DNA of 36,523 bases, from the NCBI GenBank assembly GCA_964292325.1, contig CAXYVG010000030.1, positions 1 to 36,523 of the forward strand, read 5' to 3'. A program made the position numbers and the translations under genes. This document shows, piece after piece, positions 31,415-36,523 of this stretch. The notes under the pieces were generated by a model. The model did no database searches, was not told the origin of the DNA, and saw nothing but the letters and a program-made list of their open reading frames with translations. Source of the stretch: CTSoil-075 sp964292325. GTDB lineage: Bacteria; Bacillota; Negativicutes; DSM-13327. Numbering within the stretch: position 1 is the first letter of the stretch; every line of letters begins with the position of its first letter.

Positions 31415-31774
31415 TTACACCTCTTTTGAATAGTCTAACAAACCACTGAGTTCTTTTACTGCCAATTCTATTTCTGGTAGTTGTTGTAACGTTGTTGGCA
31501 ACTTTTCAATCAATTCATATATATGTTGCATCGTTTGCTGTTCACGTTGATAACGTTCGACAAACTTTAATTTATCTTCATAATCAAAGAGTATTTGTTC
31601 TGCCCGTTTCAAAATATCATGAACGGCTTGTCGTGATATATCGAGCTCACTGGCAATTTCGCCTAATGAAAAATCATTTAAGTAATGCATTTCTAGCGAA
31701 AAACGTTGTTTATCAGTCAATAATGTACCATAAAAATCAAATAATATGATAATGCGCAAGACTTTTTCTAACAT
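31415..31774 (-). CDS. ylxM: YlxM-family helix-turn-helix protein
   Basis: 119 residues from ATG 31774, with AAGGTGG 5 bases upstream; upstream in-frame codons run into the promoter region. Sigma-70 region-4-like helix-turn-helix: Y-L-N-D-F-S-L-G-E-I-A, then S-R-Q-A-V-H-D-I-L-K-R-A-E. YlxM binds SRP components and modulates SRP RNA-Ffh function in Firmicutes. It is directly coupled to ffh and starts the ffh operon. Confidence 0.93.
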   Translation of the reverse strand: MLEKVLRIIILFDFYGTLLTDKQRFSLEMHYLNDFSLGEIASELDISRQAVHDILKRAEQILFDYEDKLKFVERYQREQQTMQHIYELIEKLPTTLQQLPEIELAVKELSGLLDYSKEV

Positions 31775-31816
31775 GATTACCACCTTTTTTGAGCAGGACA
31801 ATTACACTACTTGCAT

Positions 31817-31845
31817 AGTATAAACAATAAACAGGTGGTTGTCAA
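31817..31845 (-). promoter_or_regulatory. promoter of the ylxM-ffh-rpsP operon
   Basis: On the minus strand consensus TTGACA (31845-31840), a 17-base spacer, and TATACT (31822-31817), 43 bases before ylxM and seven bases after the ftsY stop. A near-ideal housekeeping promoter. With close spacing downstream it can drive ylxM through the SPOUT gene. Confidence 0.85.
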
Positions 31846-31851
31846 GTGTTT

Positions 31852-32769
31852 TTACTTGTCACCAAATAATGCCTTTACAAAATCTTGTGGCACAAACGGA
31901 CGAAGGTCACTTGCAGTTTCTCCGACTCCAATCCATTTGACAGGTAAATTGAGTTCTGATTTAATCGCGACAACTACGCCACCTTTGGCTGTACCATCGA
32001 GCTTCGTCAATACAATACCTGATAATGAAGCTGCTTCTCCAAAAACTTTTGCCTGATTAATAGCGTTTTGCCCTGTTGTAGCATCAAGCACCAATAATGT
32101 TTCATGAGGAGCATCAGGAATTTCGCGACCAATCACACGACTTATTTTTTTTAGTTCTTCCATTAGATTGGACTTCGTATGTAAACGCCCAGCTGTATCA
32201 ATAATGAGCATGTCTACTTTTTTTGCTTTTGCGGATTGCACCGCATCAAAGGCTACAGCGGCAGGATCAGATCCTTCATTATGCTTAATGACTTCACTGC
32301 CTGATCGTTGTCCCCAAATTTCTAATTGATCAATGGCTGCTGCCCGGAAAGTATCAGCGGCCGCCAACATCACTTTTAATCCTTGTTCATGGTAATACTG
32401 AGCCAACTTACCAATCGTCGTAGTTTTGCCTACACCATTCACACCAACAATCACCATGACGGTAGGACCACTCGTGGCCATTCGGTTTTCTGCTACATCA
32501 GCGGCAAGCATTTCACTGATTTTAGCTTGTAAAAACGGTTTTAAATCTTCAGGAGAATTGATCTCTTTATTTTTAATACCTTGTTTGATATCAGCCATCA
32601 ATTTCGTTGTCGTTTGTATACCAACATCTGCTGATAATAAGATGACTTCCAAATCATCAAGCAACTCCTCATCAATGGTAGCATAACCAATGACTAGCTG
32701 TTCAATTTTTTCTGTAAAACTTTTTCTCGTTTTGTCCAATCCTGCTTTTAACCTATCAAAAAATCCCAT
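31852..32769 (-). CDS. ftsY: signal recognition particle receptor FtsY
   Basis: 305 residues. NG domains with G-V-N-G-V-G-K-T-T-T, D-T-A-G-R-L and T-K-L-D-G-T-A-K-G-G. The acidic A domain of enterobacterial FtsY is missing, as in most Firmicutes. It receives the SRP-ribosome complex at the membrane. GGAGG lies before ATG, 24 bases after smc; the two are probably co-transcribed. Confidence 0.98.
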   Translation of the reverse strand: MGFFDRLKAGLDKTRKSFTEKIEQLVIGYATIDEELLDDLEVILLSADVGIQTTTKLMADIKQGIKNKEINSPEDLKPFLQAKISEMLAADVAENRMATSGPTVMVIVGVNGVGKTTTIGKLAQYYHEQGLKVMLAAADTFRAAAIDQLEIWGQRSGSEVIKHNEGSDPAAVAFDAVQSAKAKKVDMLIIDTAGRLHTKSNLMEELKKISRVIGREIPDAPHETLLVLDATTGQNAINQAKVFGEAASLSGIVLTKLDGTAKGGVVVAIKSELNLPVKWIGVGETASDLRPFVPQDFVKALFGDK

Positions 32770-32793
32770 ATTATAGTTCCTCCATTATTTTAT

Positions 32794-35700
32794 TTATCCT
32801 GTTTTTTCCATTAGTTTAACCGAAACTAAACGCGATATTCCTGATTGCTCCATTGTGACGCCATAGATAACCGTTGCCACTTCCATTGTTCCTTTGCGAT
32901 GAGTTACAACAATAAATTGAGTATGTTTTGCATAATCGCGGAAAAACTCACTCAAGCGCTCGACATTCGCCTCATCCAAAGAGGCATCAATTTCATCGAC
33001 GACAATTAAAGGCGCAGGGCGATACGTTAGAACAGCAAATAACAAGGCGATAACCGTTAATGTTCGCTCACCACCTGATAATAATACTAGATTCTGTAGT
33101 TTTTTCCCTGGTGGCTGGACAATAATTTCAATTCCAGTACTTAGCATATTTTCAGGATCCATTAATTTTAATTGAGCTTGTCCTCCACCAAATAAACGAC
33201 TAAAAATATCGCCAAAAAATTCATTGATTTTGGTAAAGGCTTCTATAAATTTTGTTGACATCGTTTTATCGATATCGGCGATAATAGACGCTAAATATTC
33301 TTGGGCCGATAGTAAATCTTGCGATTGTTTTTGTAAAAAATCATATCGATTTTGTAGATTCGTATATTCAGCTACCGCTGCATGATTTACAGGACCTAAG
33401 GCGGCAATTTTAGTTTCTAATTGGCGAGCAAGGCGGCTTAATTGATCAGCGCTACCTTCGCAACAAAGTTCTTTTGCCTCCTCCATTGTTAACGAAAATT
33501 GTTGTTCTAATCGTTCTCTGGCATGGGTTACTTCATATGTATATTTGGTCGCTAGTAAATCCGCCTCGTGTAGACGGGTTTGTAAATCACTTTGTTTGCG
33601 ATGCAATTCTTTTAATTCTTTTTCTAGTTGTTGTAAATTGGCAAGAACATTTAGTTTTACCACATATTGATCTTTATGTCCTTGTTCATCTTTACTTTTT
33701 TGCGCGGCTATATCTTGCTGCTTCTCCGTGAGTGTTAGGAGTTCTTGATTTGTTTGTTCCATTTGCATTATGAGATCATTTCTATCGCTGTTTAGACGTT
33801 CAATTTGAAGTTGTAGTGCTTGTTTTGATTGCTCATCTTGCTGACAGTTATTGATCATAGCAGTGAGTTCTTGTTGAACTGATGTTAATCCAATTTTCAC
33901 ATCTGTAATACTGAGTTGTAATTCTTCTTTAGTTTGCTGCAATGTTGCAAATTTTTCTTGCCAAAGAGTAAGACTTTGTTGATGCTGGTTATCACGACTT
34001 TCTAGGTCTGCAATGGTTGCTAGTGCGCTTGTTAACTCTTGTTGTAATTGTTTTTTTTCGTCGATACAACTATGCTGTTCTTCTACGATGCTTGTCATCG
34101 CGAGGCTCATTCGCTTTCGATCTAGTTCCATTTGTTCTGTATGAATCGCAATTTCTGCTTGGCGAACCTCGATTTGCTGGCGTTGCTTTTGCAGTAGAAG
34201 AAATTCTTCATCCATTTTTTTTATTTCAGTTCTAAAAATGCTGACTTGCTCTTGTACTTGCGTTAATGTAACCTGCAAATGATCTAGCTTCTGTTTGATT
34301 GTTGCAATGGTATTACCACGACTTAGAAAACTACTTTCCTTTTTATTAATACTACCACCGGTCATGGATCCACCTGGATTTAATAGTTCTCCATCTAAGG
34401 TAACAATTTTTACGGAGAATCCATGTTGTTTGGCAATTTTTAAAGCAACATCGATATTTTCTGCAATAATCGTACGCCCTAGTAGCGATTCAATAATCAG
34501 GCGATAACGTGGTTCTACTTTAACAAGATTTGCAGCAAAGCCAAATGAACCAGTTGCCTTCGATGCCAAAACTTCATTGTCACGTGGTCGTAGTGGTTTG
34601 ATCGTATCGAGTGGCAAAAAAGTAGCGCGTCCTAAATTTTTGGTTTTCAAAAAATACATAGCTTGTTTAGCAATTTCCGCATTTTCCGTAATAATATGTT
34701 GCAATGCACCACCCAAAGCAATCTCAATAGCCGTTACATAGTTATCAGGCACAGTTAAAATTTGAGCCACTGCACCACAAATACCACTACGCCATGGATC
34801 ATTGCTTTTTAATACGCTTTTAATGCCACGAGCAAAGCCTTCATATTCATTTTGCATGTTTGATAGTATTTTAAACCGTGAAGTGAATTCATTGACCTGT
34901 ATAGTAAGCTGCCTTTCTTCTTGGGTAATAGTTTGCAGATGTTTTTCTTTTTCTTGTTTACTATGATGTAAGGTATGATTTTTATTTTGTAGCTGATCCA
35001 GATTGGCTTTAACAACTTGTTGTTCTATTAACAGTTGATTATATGCCACTTGTATATGATCGGATTGCTTCGTATATTCTTGATGTTTTTGGTCAATATC
35101 CTTCTGACGGACTTCTATGCGTTCTAAGTCACGCTCAATGGTCGTGACCTTATTGCGTTCTCCAACAATTTCGTGTAAATAATTAAAAGTCTTTTCTTGA
35201 TTCTGATCCAGTTGCTGCTTGGTTTGCTCAATATCAGTGAGGATCTTTTGGTAAGATACATTTTTATCAACAAGTAGACCTTGGCTTTTTTCAGCTATCA
35301 CTTGTTTGATCGTAATCGCATTTTTTACTGCATCGATCTTGGATTCAAATTCACTTTTTTGTTTGTCAATCCGAATCCGCTCATCATTAATACGATCACT
35401 GCTACGTTGCCCTTGGATCATTCGTTCTTTTAATACCGAAATTTTTCCGTTCATCTTTTCTAGTTCGGTATCAGCATGATTGATTGCATTGGTATAAGAA
35501 GTAAGTCGTTCATCGACCTCTATCAGTTGGTTGGTGCACCTTATTTTTTCCGCTTCTTTTAAATTGAGATTCGTACTCATCGCAACCTCTTGCTCGGAAA
35601 GGTGATTTTTTTGAAGGGTAGCGCTTTCTACCATTTTTTCTGATTTTTCTAATATATGTAATAAAAGAGTCACTTGGCATGAAATGAATTCGGAGTGTAG

Positions 35701-36351
35701 TGTATTATACTGCTTCGTACGCTCCGCACTTTCAGCGAGAGGAACAAGCTGGATTTCAATTTCATTTGTTATATCCGATACCCTAATTAGATTTTGTGTA
35801 GTATCGTCTAACTTGCGTAGTGCCTCTTTTTTACGTTGTTTATATTTGCTGATTCCAGCTGATTCTTCAAATAGTAAACGACGTTCTTCCGGTTTACTAT
35901 TTAATATTTCATCCACTTTATTTTGTCCAATAACAGTCATGGCATCACGCCCTAGCCCTGTATCAGCTAATAATTCATAAATATCTTTTAAACGACAAAG
36001 CCCTTTGTTAATGAAATATTCACTATCTCCTGAGCGATATACACGCCTAGTAATAATCACTTCGTTAAAATCGATAGGAAGAGTACCATCGCTATTATCA
36101 AATGTTAATGATACCTCTGCGATCCCTAAAGGTTTACGCCCTGAGCTACCAGCAAATATAATATCTTCCATTTTGGTACCGCGTAAGTTACGAATACTCT
36201 GTTCTCCAAGTACCCAACGAATGGCATCTGAAATGTTACTTTTGCCACTACCATTCGGTCCAACAACAACCGTAATACCAGATCCAAATTCAATTTCTGT
36301 TTTATCCGCAAAAGATTTAAAGCCATACGCTTCAAGTCTACGTAATTGCAA
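32794..36351 (-). CDS. smc: chromosome segregation ATPase SMC
   Basis: 1185 residues, usual length. Head ATPase halves at both ends: Walker A G-P-N-G-S-G-K-S-N near 32, signature L-S-G-G-E-R-T and Walker B V-V-D-E-I-D-A-S-L-D near the C-terminus. Long coiled coils flank the hinge (~510-660). SMC with ScpA/ScpB compacts and aligns daughter chromosomes. The start is TTG 36351 with GTGGTGATG upstream; the peptide then reads L-R-R-L-E-A-Y-G-F-K-S-F, as SMCs do. First gene of the cluster; ftsY follows. Confidence 0.98.
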   Translation of the reverse strand: MQLRRLEAYGFKSFADKTEIEFGSGITVVVGPNGSGKSNISDAIRWVLGEQSIRNLRGTKMEDIIFAGSSGRKPLGIAEVSLTFDNSDGTLPIDFNEVIITRRVYRSGDSEYFINKGLCRLKDIYELLADTGLGRDAMTVIGQNKVDEILNSKPEERRLLFEESAGISKYKQRKKEALRKLDDTTQNLIRVSDITNEIEIQLVPLAESAERTKQYNTLHSEFISCQVTLLLHILEKSEKMVESATLQKNHLSEQEVAMSTNLNLKEAEKIRCTNQLIEVDERLTSYTNAINHADTELEKMNGKISVLKERMIQGQRSSDRINDERIRIDKQKSEFESKIDAVKNAITIKQVIAEKSQGLLVDKNVSYQKILTDIEQTKQQLDQNQEKTFNYLHEIVGERNKVTTIERDLERIEVRQKDIDQKHQEYTKQSDHIQVAYNQLLIEQQVVKANLDQLQNKNHTLHHSKQEKEKHLQTITQEERQLTIQVNEFTSRFKILSNMQNEYEGFARGIKSVLKSNDPWRSGICGAVAQILTVPDNYVTAIEIALGGALQHIITENAEIAKQAMYFLKTKNLGRATFLPLDTIKPLRPRDNEVLASKATGSFGFAANLVKVEPRYRLIIESLLGRTIIAENIDVALKIAKQHGFSVKIVTLDGELLNPGGSMTGGSINKKESSFLSRGNTIATIKQKLDHLQVTLTQVQEQVSIFRTEIKKMDEEFLLLQKQRQQIEVRQAEIAIHTEQMELDRKRMSLAMTSIVEEQHSCIDEKKQLQQELTSALATIADLESRDNQHQQSLTLWQEKFATLQQTKEELQLSITDVKIGLTSVQQELTAMINNCQQDEQSKQALQLQIERLNSDRNDLIMQMEQTNQELLTLTEKQQDIAAQKSKDEQGHKDQYVVKLNVLANLQQLEKELKELHRKQSDLQTRLHEADLLATKYTYEVTHARERLEQQFSLTMEEAKELCCEGSADQLSRLARQLETKIAALGPVNHAAVAEYTNLQNRYDFLQKQSQDLLSAQEYLASIIADIDKTMSTKFIEAFTKINEFFGDIFSRLFGGGQAQLKLMDPENMLSTGIEIIVQPPGKKLQNLVLLSGGERTLTVIALLFAVLTYRPAPLIVVDEIDASLDEANVERLSEFFRDYAKHTQFIVVTHRKGTMEVATVIYGVTMEQSGISRLVSVKLMEKTG

Positions 36352-36400
36352 GCAACATCACCACACATCTTATTATAAATTTCATCATCCTAACTTGTAA

Positions 36401-36429
36401 AGTGTATCATGTACTAGTTGTTTATACAA
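36401..36429 (-). promoter_or_regulatory. possible smc promoter
   Basis: On the minus strand TTGTAT (36429-36424), a 17-base spacer, and TACACT (36406-36401), ~50 bases before smc. A GTTTAT/ATAAAC palindrome (36420-36434) overlaps the -35. Weaker than the ylxM promoter. Confidence 0.4.
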
Positions 36430-36442
36430 TAAACTTAATAAA

Positions 36443-36520
36443 GAAAACTTGACTTCGGTCAAGCCTCAGCGCAGACCGAAGTCTTAGTTGCCCTTACTTA
36501 GAATCAAGAAAGTGTTATAC
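36443..36520 (+). repeat. CTTGA..TTCG..TCAAG stem-loop repeat, copy 2
   Basis: 78 bases homologous to 21119-21192. Here CTTGAC-TTCG-GTCAAG is a perfect 6-bp stem with a TTCG tetraloop. In addition GACTTCGGTC pairs perfectly with GACCGAAGTC thirteen bases later, so two mutually exclusive hairpins are possible. Six extra bases relative to copy 1 create the second arm. Confidence 0.8.
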
Positions 36521-36523
36521 TTT

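Overview
The window looks like chromosomal DNA from an AT-rich Negativicutes (diderm Firmicutes), most like Sporomusaceae such as Pelosinus. This placement is inferred. The right half carries a Firmicutes-style smc-ftsY-ylxM-ffh-rpsP-khpA-ylqD-rimM-trmD-rplS-lepB-rbgA-rnhB-yraN cluster. An OmpH/Skp-like exported protein in the left half points to an outer membrane. No tRNA, rRNA, CRISPR array or intact insertion sequence was seen.

Left flank (1-4163): a membrane GGDEF plus HD-GYP c-di-GMP enzyme and a MarR-GNAT fusion gene with a clear promoter. Between and around them lies a small gene graveyard on the minus strand: the first codons of a yyaL/DUF255 gene, the first 30 codons of a yifB/comM gene, and the last ~52 codons of a CGGC-domain gene.

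Defence island (4150-17476, all minus strand): a giant single-protein helicase-nuclease with DUF4011, SF1 helicase, Vsr/MTES_1575-type nuclease and DUF3320 domains (the Hhe-type architecture), a translationally coupled DUF6978-like/DUF1828-DUF1829 pair, and a complete type I restriction-modification locus (hsdR, hsdM, hsdS).

Mixed accessory region (17600-22300): an OmpH-like exported protein behind a structured 5' leader, an unusual SGNH-hydrolase/C_GCAxxG_C_C fusion, three small unknown genes (two too short for ordinary ORF calling), a bacteriohemerythrin and a PAS-GGDEF protein. Intergenic spaces here repeatedly carry a GCAGGA-centred element, nearly always oriented with the downstream gene. 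One of two copies of a 74-78 nt stem-loop repeat also lies here; the other is upstream of smc.

Housekeeping region (22297-36351, nearly all minus strand): ubiX, yraN, an FlhB C-terminal homologue, rnhB, rbgA, lepB, rplS, a SPOUT methyltransferase, trmD, rimM, ylqD, khpA, rpsP, ffh, ylxM, ftsY and smc. These serve ribosome assembly, tRNA modification, protein targeting and export, and chromosome organisation. Good sigma-A promoters are visible before ylxM-ffh and before rplS, and strong hairpin terminators separate rplS, lepB and rbgA.
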